DNA of 64,000 nucleotides from UBA7328 sp965247965 (lineage in GTDB: Bacteria; Bacteroidota; Bacteroidia; Chitinophagales; Saprospiraceae). Shown piece after piece: positions 1 through 7,620 of this stretch; the stretch's first letter is position 1; each line of letters begins with the position of its first letter. The position numbers and the translations under genes are program-made. The notes below the pieces were generated by a model. The model was not told where the DNA came from. It saw only the letters and a program-made list of their open reading frames with translations, and did not search any database. Location of the stretch: contig OZ252053.1 in the NCBI GenBank assembly GCA_965247965.1, positions 4,278,001-4,342,000 on the forward strand, written 5' to 3'.

Positions 1-905
1 ACCTTGACTATTTGATCATCGAGAAAGGAGTATTGGTCAACTCTATCTACTATTTTCCGGCCAATATGACCTTCTTTTCCACCTCCAAAAATCTTGAAAT
101 AGTAGACATCCCTTTCATTTCTCACCTCGACAAACCTACCCGGAGAGAAGCTCTGGAATATTATCGGAGGATAGCAGAGAGCTACGATCTTAATATTTCG
201 TACTACGAAGAGGTGCTTGGAATGAGAAAGAATCAAGAGGTTTTTAGCATCCAAAGCTCAAAGCGAACATACCGCTGTCGAAATGTTGTCGTAGCAACAG
301 GATTTTTCGATACGGCGAGAATGCTCAATGTGCCCGGCGAAGAATTGGACAAAGTAAAGCATTACTACGATGAAGCGCATCCCTATGTAGGGCAAAAAGT
401 GCTAGTTGTTGGGGGAGCCAACTCAGCCTGTGATATCGCATTGGAAACCTGGCAAAAAGGAGCTGAAGTCACGATGGCAATAAGAGAAGCCGAACTGTAT
501 CAAAAAGTGAAATACTGGATATTACCGAATATAGAAAATCGCATTAAAGAAGGTGCCATTACGGCCTATTTCAATACAGAGGTAAAGCTCATTTCTGAAA
601 ATCAGGTCACATTGGAAAATGCAAAAAATGGTGAATTTGACATCGAAAATGATTTCGTATTGGCAATGACGGGATATACGCCCGATTATAACTTATTAGG
701 AAAATTGGGAATACCTGTATCCGATGATGAAAACAAAAAACCGCTAATTGATGAGGATACTTTGGAATCACCGATTCGCGGTGTTTACATTGCAGGCGTA
801 CTAAATGCGGGAATGCAGACCGGTAAATTGTTTATTGAAAATACGCGCCACCACGCGACAGTGATTATTAAACGTATTAAATCGAAGCCTATTTTCACGA
901 CATGA
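1..905 (+). CDS. ypdA: YpdA family bacillithiol disulfide reductase, 5' end cut by window edge
   Basis: The reading frame is open to the first base of the window, so the true start and the N-terminal FAD-binding glycine motif lie upstream. What is visible is the rest of a pyridine-nucleotide disulfide-reductase-like flavoprotein: a second Rossmann motif (VVGGANSACD) for NAD(P)H near residue 130 of the visible part, and the C-terminal FAD-contact segment GVYIAGVLNAGMQTGK. The family lacks the CxxC of thioredoxin reductase and, from studied Firmicutes members, reduces bacillithiol disulfide with NADPH in the cytoplasm. That function is inferred here. A YtxJ-type protein at 13521 belongs to the same thiol system, which supports the call. 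An IS lies about 150 bp downstream. Confidence 0.85.
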   Translation, partial: LDYLIIEKGVLVNSIYYFPANMTFFSTSKNLEIVDIPFISHLDKPTRREALEYYRRIAESYDLNISYYEEVLGMRKNQEVFSIQSSKRTYRCRNVVVATGFFDTARMLNVPGEELDKVKHYYDEAHPYVGQKVLVVGGANSACDIALETWQKGAEVTMAIREAELYQKVKYWILPNIENRIKEGAITAYFNTEVKLISENQVTLENAKNGEFDIENDFVLAMTGYTPDYNLLGKLGIPVSDDENKKPLIDEDTLESPIRGVYIAGVLNAGMQTGKLFIENTRHHATVIIKRIKSKPIFTT

Positions 906-1132
906 TTTGTCTCCACATCACGAATTAATTGCTGTGGAGGACATCTGAATAACAAAGAGATTGTTATCAAAAGAATATCCAACCAAATAATACTATTCGT
1001 CGATAAAAAGGTATAAATTCTAATTCATCAATTGGAAATGATCTTTAAACTCAGAACTCCTTACCCGTCCCAATAAATTCAGGGTAATAGGGAGTAGACC
1101 TCGCGAATTAAAACTGCTTCATATTTTTGTAT

Positions 1133-1588
1133 ATGCAGTTACAATTCCCCTTCTTCCCTAAAGATACAAAGATGATCTCTCATTGTCTTGGAGTACACAC
1201 CCAAGACGGTATTGTACAATACATAGCCAATGGCTTACCTGTATATAGTCATTCGAGTGACGATCTTAATGCTTTCAGATTCATAACTAGCAATTTTATA
1301 GATAAAGGATTGTGCAGCCGAGCTGAAGTTCAGCGGGCTTTTGGAGTGAGTATAGACAGTGTCAGAAGATCGTATAGAAAATACAAGGAGAAGGGAGAAT
1401 CTGGATTTTTCGGGCCTGATGCCAGAAAAGGCAAAGCATACAAGATGGTTGGTAAACTAGTGGAGCGGATACAATCGAAGCTGGATAAGAGACAAAGTAA
1501 TTTGAGTATCTCAAAACAAGAAGGGATTTCAGAATCGTCGATACGCTATCACATTGAAAAAGGCACTTTAAAAAAAAGTTCAAAATAG
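1133..1588 (+). CDS. IS transposase, N-terminal part (helix-turn-helix domains), frame 0
   Basis: This is the first part of the transposase of the IS at 1052-3369, about 151 residues. Two helix-turn-helix-like segments are visible: one around SRAEVQRAFGVSIDSVRRSY, typical of DNA-binding N-termini, and a second around LSISKQEGISESSIRYHI. The frame ends at TAG 1586-1588 just after an A8 tract (1570-1577). The catalytic part continues in the -1 frame, which is open through that tract. ATG 1133 was preferred over TTG 1127; a further ATG lies at 1172, and since a TATTTTTG box sits at 1122-1129 the later start cannot be excluded. It is either a natural frameshift product or a gene broken by one lost A. 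Confidence 0.7.
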   Translation: MQLQFPFFPKDTKMISHCLGVHTQDGIVQYIANGLPVYSHSSDDLNAFRFITSNFIDKGLCSRAEVQRAFGVSIDSVRRSYRKYKEKGESGFFGPDARKGKAYKMVGKLVERIQSKLDKRQSNLSISKQEGISESSIRYHIEKGTLKKSSK

Positions 1589-1650
1589 AGTGTGAAGGTG
1601 GAAATGGCTCGACCTTAAATGATCGCAATGACCTAGACCAATCTACGCCG

Positions 1651-3360
1651 ATGGGCATAGCCACAAGCCGCTCTGAAGACAGGATAGGTGCATCTCTTGG
1701 GTTGTCTGGTCATGCTGAGGTGAAGTTTGACAACAGCGAAGCTTTATGCGGAGCAGGGGTATTATTCCTCTTACCTGCCTTGATAGAGCATGGGTTATTC
1801 AAGACAAAACAGGTATATGAGTTACCTTCATCACACTATTACGGACTAAGGTCGATACTATTGACTTTGGCCTTCATGGCCCTGTTGCGCATCAAAAATC
1901 CCGAACAACTCAAACAATGTAAACCAGGGGAGATCGGCAGGATAATAGGCTTGGATCGTATACCAGAAGTTCGGTGTTTGCGAGAGAAAATAGATTTGCT
2001 GAGCAAGCAGGAAAAAGCCGTTGAACTGAACAACCTTCTGATCGATCACTGGTATAGAGATGAGGATAATGAGGACTCATCTTTTTTATATATAGATGGT
2101 CACCAACGGATCTATTATGGAGGCAAAGCTAATCTACCTGTCAAATATATTGCGAGACAAAAATTGTGTTTAAGCGCCACTACGGAGTATTGGGTTCACG
2201 ATGCACAAGGGATGCCTGTTATGATGGTGATAGGGCAATTGACAGAGAAAATAAAAGAAGCAATACAAGACCTGATTATTCCACAAATGCTACAAACCAA
2301 ATTACTTACTGAGATACAAGAGGAGGATGATCGACAAAGCCCTCAATGCACCTTTATTTTTGACAGGGAGGCTTACGAACCTGCTTTCTTTAACCACCTG
2401 TGGGAAAGGTATAGAATAGCCGTGATTACATATCGCAAGGATGTGCGAGATTCATGGAATAAAGATGACTTTGAATCCACTGATACACAAGTACTTAGCC
2501 AGGATGTAACCATGCAATTGTGCGAGAAAGAAGTAACGCTTGGAGGACACACTTTCAGAGAGATCAGAAGCTTGTCTGAAAAGGGTGAACATCAAACCGC
2601 TATTATCACCACTCACCCTACTTTGGGAATAGCATTGATAGCAGGCAGAATGTTTGGAAGGTGGTGTCAGGAAAACTTCTTCAGTTACCTCATTCAAGAC
2701 TATGATTTTGATAAAATGATTCAATTTGGGGTAGAAAGTATTGATCCCAATCGGGAAGTGGTCAACCCACAATACCGAAAATTAACAAACCAACTGAAAA
2801 AACTCAGGGAAAAGATCACCCGGTTAGAAGCCAAGTTCTTCCCTCTTGCAGAACTAGCTATGGATGAGAAAATTGACAAACTTCCTGAAATAACCGAAAG
2901 ACAAATGAAGTATAAACACAAAATTGATATTCTTCGAAAAGAAGAAAACAAGATCGCCACCCTCAGAAATGATATTCCTGCCAGAATAACTCTTGAGCGT
3001 ATGCCCGAGCAGAAAAGGTATAACAAGTTAAAAACCGAAAGTAAACTGTTCATGAATGTAATAAAGATGATCGCTTACAGAGCAGAATCATCTGTGGCAG
3101 CTGTGGCTTGTGACCACCTCAATAGGGCAAAAGACGAAAAAAGAATGTTCATCAAACAAATCATCAGCAACAACGCTGACTTGATTCCGGATTATAAGAG
3201 TAAAACGCTGACTATAACCTTGCACTCTCTTTCTGCACCAAGATTTAATCATGCAGCCAAACAGATTGCAGACCTGCTCAACAAAACTGAAACCATATTC
3301 CCTGGATCAAATTTGCGCATGATCTTCAAAATAACAGCGAATTTAGATTGCGAGAGGTAA
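1651..3360 (+). CDS. IS transposase, C-terminal catalytic part (DDE type), -1 frame
   Basis: This is the catalytic part of the transposase, 569 residues from ATG 1651, but its frame is open upstream to 1570 inside the A8 tract. A -1 shift there would give one protein of roughly 740 residues. Candidate catalytic acidic residues sit in FLYIDGHQRIYYGG and TFIFDREAYEPAFF; a third is not assigned with confidence. A charged helical segment (NQLKKLREKITRLEAKF) follows, as in other long DDE transposases. The segment around SHYYGLRSILLTLAFMALLR resembles the conserved N-terminal core of this transposase group. The stop lies inside the right inverted repeat, so the gene fills the element. Confidence 0.75.
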   Translation: MGIATSRSEDRIGASLGLSGHAEVKFDNSEALCGAGVLFLLPALIEHGLFKTKQVYELPSSHYYGLRSILLTLAFMALLRIKNPEQLKQCKPGEIGRIIGLDRIPEVRCLREKIDLLSKQEKAVELNNLLIDHWYRDEDNEDSSFLYIDGHQRIYYGGKANLPVKYIARQKLCLSATTEYWVHDAQGMPVMMVIGQLTEKIKEAIQDLIIPQMLQTKLLTEIQEEDDRQSPQCTFIFDREAYEPAFFNHLWERYRIAVITYRKDVRDSWNKDDFESTDTQVLSQDVTMQLCEKEVTLGGHTFREIRSLSEKGEHQTAIITTHPTLGIALIAGRMFGRWCQENFFSYLIQDYDFDKMIQFGVESIDPNREVVNPQYRKLTNQLKKLREKITRLEAKFFPLAELAMDEKIDKLPEITERQMKYKHKIDILRKEENKIATLRNDIPARITLERMPEQKRYNKLKTESKLFMNVIKMIAYRAESSVAAVACDHLNRAKDEKRMFIKQIISNNADLIPDYKSKTLTITLHSLSAPRFNHAAKQIADLLNKTETIFPGSNLRMIFKITANLDCER

Positions 3361-3378
3361 GGAGTTCTGAAACTGCTC

Positions 3379-3386
3379 TATTTTTG
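3379..3386 (+). promoter_or_regulatory. Bacteroidota -7 box (TATTTTTG) for the acyl-CoA dehydrogenase gene
   Basis: TATTTTTG fits the Bacteroidota consensus TAnnTTTG and lies 22 bp before the ATG at 3409. The IS right end stops only 9 bp upstream, so whatever -33 element the gene originally used has been displaced by IS sequence. Confidence 0.55.
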
Positions 3387-3408
3387 TAGCATAAAAATCG
3401 GCCTAATT

Positions 3409-4632
3409 ATGTACAGTACTATCCAAATACAACGCGAAATCTACAACACCGAAGAGCACAAGATGATGCGCTCTGTTTTTATTGATTTTGCAACTAAAGA
3501 ACTCGTTCCGAATCGGGAAAAATGGGAGGAAGATCAACAGGTCAGTAGGGAAGTATGGTACCGGGCCGGTGAATTGGGGTTTTTATGCATTGATATGCCG
3601 GAGGAATGCGGTGGTCTCGGATTAGATTTTTCATACAGCGCTCAAATATTAGAATTGATCACAAGATATGAATGTGGTGGGGCGGGATTTTCGCTGCATT
3701 CGGATATTGCAGCACCCTTTCTTTTGAAATATGGATCAGAAGTTCAGAAGCAAACTTATTTGCGAAAAATGGCTAATGGTGAATGGATCGCAGCTCTCGC
3801 TATGTCTGAGCCAGGCACAGGTAGTGATGTGCAAGGCATAAGGACAACTGCAGAGGACAAAGGTGACTACTATCTCGTCAATGGATCAAAGACATTCATC
3901 ACCAATGGTTACATGTCTGACTTTGCGATCGTGGCTTGTAAAACGGATCGCAATGCCGGACATAAAGGAATCAGCCTATTGCTGATGCATTCGCGTTATG
4001 ATGGATTTACCAAAGGAAAACCTTTTAAAAAATTGGGACTGAAAGCACAAGACACGTGCGAGTTTTTCTTTGACAACGTCAAAGTACCTAAGGAGAATTT
4101 GCTTGGAGAAGAAGGCATTGGATTCATATATCTAATGAACCAACTACCTCGAGAGCGACATACAATAGCGTTGCAGTCGATCGGAGGTGCAGAATTGGCC
4201 TTGGAAGAAACGATAAAATATACTGCGGATCGAAAGGCTTTTGGAAAATCCATCTCAGACTTCCAGAATACTCAATTCAAATTAGCCGACCTAGCTACCC
4301 AATTACAAGTTCATACCGCATTTGCGGATAAATGTACAGAACTGCTCGTGCAAGGGCAATTGACTCCGGTGCAAGCTTCAATGGCCAAAATGTCCTGTTC
4401 TGAAATGCACAATAAACTAGCGGACGAATGCCTTCAGCTTCATGGTGGATATGGATATATGTGGGAGTATATGATTGCACGCAATTATGCAGATGCAAGA
4501 GTGTCAAGGATATATGGAGGGACTAATGAGATAATGAAATTACTCATCTCGCGCGGCTTGTTTAAAGATTATTTGTCAGCCGCCCGAAAAGCGAATCAGG
4601 ACGAAGAGAGGAACGAAGCAGTAAGTGTATAA
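3409..4632 (+). CDS. acyl-CoA dehydrogenase, long-chain (LCAD) type
   Basis: A flavoprotein that would oxidise fatty acyl-CoA to trans-2-enoyl-CoA and pass electrons to ETF, the first step of beta-oxidation. It has 407 residues, normal for the family. Visible signatures are AMSEPGTGSDV (residues 131-141), the substrate- and FAD-contact region, LHGGYGYMWEY, and RIYGGTNEIM near the C-terminus. The position that carries the catalytic base in short- and medium-chain enzymes is Gly here; as in LCAD and isovaleryl-CoA dehydrogenase the base is probably Glu249 in LPRERHTIAL. Chain-length preference cannot be read from sequence. The gene is flanked by two IS elements, one just before its promoter and one starting 7 bp after its stop, yet it is intact. 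Confidence 0.9.
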   Translation: MYSTIQIQREIYNTEEHKMMRSVFIDFATKELVPNREKWEEDQQVSREVWYRAGELGFLCIDMPEECGGLGLDFSYSAQILELITRYECGGAGFSLHSDIAAPFLLKYGSEVQKQTYLRKMANGEWIAALAMSEPGTGSDVQGIRTTAEDKGDYYLVNGSKTFITNGYMSDFAIVACKTDRNAGHKGISLLLMHSRYDGFTKGKPFKKLGLKAQDTCEFFFDNVKVPKENLLGEEGIGFIYLMNQLPRERHTIALQSIGGAELALEETIKYTADRKAFGKSISDFQNTQFKLADLATQLQVHTAFADKCTELLVQGQLTPVQASMAKMSCSEMHNKLADECLQLHGGYGYMWEYMIARNYADARVSRIYGGTNEIMKLLISRGLFKDYLSAARKANQDEERNEAVSV

Positions 4633-4638
4633 TCTTAA

Positions 4639-5899
4639 CTGACATTTCGCAGTTCGAAAATTTGGTATTGTAAAAAATTATTATATGTATAGCTTTGTGC
4701 TGGATCTAAAGATAGTTACTAATGATGAATCCGCACATTGCCGACTTGTACAGCGATTATTTGTTGACAAGTTTTAGTCACAGCACAGCTATAGGTATGT
4801 CTAAAATGTTAGACGGTGCTTATAGCCATGATCAGATCAGTAGATTTTTGGCTCAGCCTACTCTGGGCCAAAAAGATTATTGGAAATCTGTTAAACCTAT
4901 AGTCAGGAAAGTAGAAAGTCCTGATGGTAGCATTTGTATTGATGATGTGATAACTGAAAAACCACATTCTACTCAGAATGAGATAATAACGTATCACTTT
5001 GATCATACAAAGAACAGGAGCGTCAAAGGCATCAATATGATAAGTTTTCTATATCATAACCAATTGGGTGATGGCCAAACGGTAGAGTTGCCTTTAGCCT
5101 ATGAAATTATCAGAAAGCCAATCAGGTTTACTGATCTAAAAACACGACAAGAGAAACGCAAAAGTGAGGTGAGTAAGAATGAGTTAGTAAGACAAAGGCT
5201 CAAAGTACTCACACAGCGTAATCATGTTCAGTACAAATATGCCTTATGGGATAGTTGGTTTAGCTCAAATGACAATATGGAGTTTGTGCATTACGAGTTA
5301 AAAAAGCATTTTATCGGTGCAATTAAGACCAATCGTCTTGTTGCCCTGAGTAAGGAAGAAAAACTGCAAGGTAAGTTTACAAGAGTCGATGCACTAGACC
5401 TACAGCCAGACTGTGTAATGGAAGTTTGGATCAAAGGATTGGACTTTCCGGTTTCTTTGACCAAACAAGTCTTTACGAACAAAGATTACTCCACAGGCGT
5501 ACTGTATCTGGTAAGCAACGATACAAAACTTACACATCAGCAGACTCATACAATCTATGAAAGAAGATGGAAAGTTGAGGAATTCCACAAATCGATGAAA
5601 CAGAATGCTTGTTTAGCCAAATCACCAACAAAGTATGAAGTGACGCAGTCCAATCATATTTTTTGTGTGATGATAGCGTATACTAAACTCGAATTGCTCA
5701 AAATTAATCAAGCTAAAAACCACTTCGCCATAAAGGCAAGACTATACTTAAAAGCTGTCAAAGCAGCATATCAAGAACTTAACCGAATGAAAAAACAATT
5801 CAATTTGGTTAACCCTGCTCAACTGCAAGCTATTCCTCTTTTGGAATAACTATAATATTATTTTTTAATTTTCCAAATATCTGCCCTGCGAAAGGTCAG
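4639..5899 (+). mobile_element. IS701/IS4-like insertion sequence, 1261 bp, 7-bp direct repeat ATCTTAA
   Basis: Imperfect 27-bp inverted repeats (20 of 27 positions match) run at 4639-4665 and 5873-5899, sharing CTGAC, TTTCGCAG and TTTGG blocks. The 7-bp sequence ATCTTAA flanks both ends (4632-4638 and 5900-5906). It contains TTAA, the kind of 4-bp target known for IS701-type elements, so the true duplication may be 4 bp with three chance matches. The element carries one intact transposase gene and inserted at the stop codon of the acyl-CoA dehydrogenase gene, whose final A is the first base of the duplicated target. Confidence 0.85.
4722..5849 (+). CDS. IS701/IS4-superfamily DDE transposase
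   Basis: A complete 375-residue transposase filling the IS at 4639-5899. The three acidic catalytic positions are likely in CIDDVITEKPHS (first Asp), ALWDSWFSSN (second Asp) and YERRWKVEEFHKSMKQ (Glu, in the Y-(2)-R-(3)-E-(6)-K pattern of IS4-like enzymes). It has no frame break, so the copy may still be active. Assignment to IS701 rather than another IS4-related family rests on recollection of motif layout and is less certain than the transposase call itself. Confidence 0.85.
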   Translation: MMNPHIADLYSDYLLTSFSHSTAIGMSKMLDGAYSHDQISRFLAQPTLGQKDYWKSVKPIVRKVESPDGSICIDDVITEKPHSTQNEIITYHFDHTKNRSVKGINMISFLYHNQLGDGQTVELPLAYEIIRKPIRFTDLKTRQEKRKSEVSKNELVRQRLKVLTQRNHVQYKYALWDSWFSSNDNMEFVHYELKKHFIGAIKTNRLVALSKEEKLQGKFTRVDALDLQPDCVMEVWIKGLDFPVSLTKQVFTNKDYSTGVLYLVSNDTKLTHQQTHTIYERRWKVEEFHKSMKQNACLAKSPTKYEVTQSNHIFCVMIAYTKLELLKINQAKNHFAIKARLYLKAVKAAYQELNRMKKQFNLVNPAQLQAIPLLE

Positions 5900-5967
5900 A
5901 TCTTAATTAGAAAGCGTCTAAGTAAAATTTATCCTCAACATTTACTGTGGATTAATTGTCAACTTTA

Positions 5968-5975
5968 TAGATTTG
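5968..5975 (+). promoter_or_regulatory. Bacteroidota -7 box (TAGATTTG) upstream of small membrane protein gene
   Basis: TAGATTTG matches TAnnTTTG and lies 16 bp before ATG 5992. No convincing -33 element is seen at normal spacing. Confidence 0.4.
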
Positions 5976-5991
5976 TCCTAAATTTTGAGCC

Positions 5992-6147
5992 ATGCCGGAA
6001 GCTTCAAAAGATTCGAAAACCTACTGGATATTCTTTCTGATTTCTCTCGCCGCGTTTGTTCTCTTCCTGATGTTCTGGTCCCAGTGGTTCTGGGTTATCT
6101 TGCCTTTTTTGCTCACGTCTTTGGTGATGGCAATGAATAAATTGTAA
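5992..6147 (+). CDS. small hydrophobic membrane protein, 51 residues
   Basis: A short frame from ATG 5992 to TAA 6147. After a charged start (MPEASKDSKTYW) it has one long or two short hydrophobic segments (IFFLISLAAFVLFLMFW and WFWVILPFLLTSLVMAM) and ends in NKL. A TAnnTTTG box lies just upstream. It could be a small inner-membrane protein with two transmembrane helices. I recognise no family. The IS ends 92 bp upstream, so the gene probably once followed the acyl-CoA dehydrogenase gene directly. Support is composition plus promoter only. Confidence 0.5.
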   Translation: MPEASKDSKTYWIFFLISLAAFVLFLMFWSQWFWVILPFLLTSLVMAMNKL

Positions 6148-6161
6148 GGGACCTTTTTTAT

Positions 6162-6200
6162 CCTGAGCCGTCGCCCTGAATGGAGTCGAAGGATTAAACT
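6162..6200. repeat. intergenic repeat-like motif (CCTGAATGGAGTCGAAGG)
   Basis: The segment contains CCTGAATGGAGTCGAAGG, the complement of the CCTTCGACT..CTCAGG motif seen scattered in intergenic palindromic repeats of many Bacteroidota genomes. A second partial copy (CTTCGACTACGCTCAG) occurs near 23952-23967. Only two copies in this window, so the repeat call is tentative. Confidence 0.4.
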
Positions 6201-6273
6201 TTTCATAAATCGCTTTCCTGGAATTAACATTACTTCATGTCCTATAGTCGTAACACTAAAGAAACCTACGATT

Positions 6274-7464
6274 ATGAAAACAGCGATTTACACGCTCACA
6301 TTAACAAGCGTCCTCCTGGTAATCTCCTGTCGATCTGCTCAAAAACTAGTGGATGAAGGCAGATATGATGAAGCGATCGTTCTCCCAACCAAAAAAATGA
6401 AAGGAGATCGATTCAAAAAAGCCAAACATATCAAAGCTCTGGAATCTGCATTTGTTAAGATCAATCGAAATGATCTGGATCAAATCGATTATCTGAAAGC
6501 AATAGGCGATTTGGAAGCTTGGGAAAGGATATATGTACTCGGCCTTGCCATTGAAAGAAGACAAAATAAGGTGGCACCTTTTCTTCCATTAATCAGCAAA
6601 GATGGTTATGAGGACAATTTTGAATTTATCAATGCCGATGATATGCTTTTGAATGGCGGGAAAATGATCAAAAACTTGAGCTATCAAAAAGGCAAGGAAC
6701 TGATTGGATCATCCAAACAGTTTGGTCGAAAAATGGACGCCAGGCAGGCACATTACGCTTTGCTCAGAGTGCTGGATTTTGGTGAAGGTTTTGAAGATGT
6801 CGACGCACTACTGGAAGAAGCATTGCTTTTAGGCCAAGAGCACATTCTTTTAGAGACTTATTTTGAAACCAATCTTTTTCTTCCTACTGAAGTAAAGCGA
6901 TTTCTGGAAGGCATACGGTATGTGCCGGCTCGAGATGATTGGTTGCAATATTATACTGACGACGAAGCCAGAAAAGAATTTGATTATGTAGCCCGTTTGC
7001 GAGTGGGAGATATATTCATTAGCCCGGAACGGGAAAAAGAACTGATATTTTTAGAGGACCAGGAAATTGAAGACGGTTGGGAATATGCGTTGGATTCGAA
7101 TGGAAATGTTCAAAAAGATACGCTTGGCAATGACATAAGAATACCGCGATATGCTGTAGTCGAGGCGAGAGTTACGGAAATATTCCGCGAGAAGAATTTG
7201 GAATTGAGAGCTGAATTAGAGCTATTAAATGTCGAAGAAAATCTTAGACTGATCGAGCCAATAATAGTTAGAGCGATATTCGAGGATTATTCATGCTTTG
7301 TAAGAGGAGATCGCAGAGCGCTTACAGAAAGGACACGAAAAAGGTTTAAAGATTATCCGGCTGAATTTCCGACTGATTTTAAATTACTTCTCGATACTTC
7401 CAATGAGGTTAAAAGGATATTCGAAAAAGAGGTTTCGCGTTTAGTTGGGAGAGGGGTGAGTTGA
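6274..7464 (+). CDS. predicted lipoprotein of unknown function with TPR-like start
   Basis: A 396-residue protein with a lipoprotein signal peptide: MKTAIYTLTLTSVLLVISC, where Cys19 would be lipidated. The mature N-terminus (KLVDEGRYDEAIV) resembles a tetratricopeptide helix pair, a common opening in Bacteroidota envelope lipoproteins. The rest is charged and mainly helical; a central segment (DGWEYALDSNGNVQKDTLGND) reads like an exposed loop or beta-strand turn. I do not recognise a named domain. It stands alone, with an IS-disturbed region upstream and a strong hairpin 23 bp after the stop. Envelope location is inferred from the lipobox only. Confidence 0.7.
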   Translation: MKTAIYTLTLTSVLLVISCRSAQKLVDEGRYDEAIVLPTKKMKGDRFKKAKHIKALESAFVKINRNDLDQIDYLKAIGDLEAWERIYVLGLAIERRQNKVAPFLPLISKDGYEDNFEFINADDMLLNGGKMIKNLSYQKGKELIGSSKQFGRKMDARQAHYALLRVLDFGEGFEDVDALLEEALLLGQEHILLETYFETNLFLPTEVKRFLEGIRYVPARDDWLQYYTDDEARKEFDYVARLRVGDIFISPEREKELIFLEDQEIEDGWEYALDSNGNVQKDTLGNDIRIPRYAVVEARVTEIFREKNLELRAELELLNVEENLRLIEPIIVRAIFEDYSCFVRGDRRALTERTRKRFKDYPAEFPTDFKLLLDTSNEVKRIFEKEVSRLVGRGVS

Positions 7465-7487
7465 ATAAGTTCGCGTAGGAGAAAGCT

Positions 7488-7520
7488 AAATCACCATGAT
7501 TTCAAAAATCATGGTGATTT
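7488..7520 (+). terminator. perfect 15-bp hairpin after the lipoprotein gene
   Basis: Arms AAATCACCATGATTT (7488-7502) and AAATCATGGTGATTT (7506-7520) are exact reverse complements with a 3-base loop. There is no clear T-run after it, so it may be a weak terminator, an RNA-stability element or a protein-binding palindrome. Confidence 0.45.
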
Positions 7521-7620
7521 CAATTAGCATCATTTCTCCTCATGCGTGCTCGTAATAATCTTCTAAATGTTTATCTTTTCGCCTTGCTCATAAGAGCACG
7601 TTTAAATAAGAAAGGTACGC

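Larger units (their letters stand above)
1052..3369 (+). mobile_element. 2.3-kb insertion sequence with 14-bp perfect ends and 5-bp target duplication
   Basis: The element is bounded by a perfect 14-bp inverted repeat, CAGAACTCCTTACC at 1052-1065 and its reverse complement at 3356-3369; extending inward, 20 of 23 positions match. The 5-bp sequence AAACT lies immediately outside both ends (1047-1051 and 3370-3374) and is read as the target-site duplication. The element holds one transposase split over two frames. It landed a few bases upstream of the promoter box of the acyl-CoA dehydrogenase gene. The family is not one I can name firmly; the transposase resembles long DDE proteins usually left unclassified (ISNCY-like). 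Confidence 0.85.

Noticed and set aside
1111..1130. Similarity between the IS interior (AAACTGCTTCATATTTTTGT) and the flank at 3370-3387 as a longer duplication
   Set aside because: The exact inverted ends and the 5-bp AAACT duplication define the element well; both segments are Bacteroidota -7 boxes and the similarity outside them is short.
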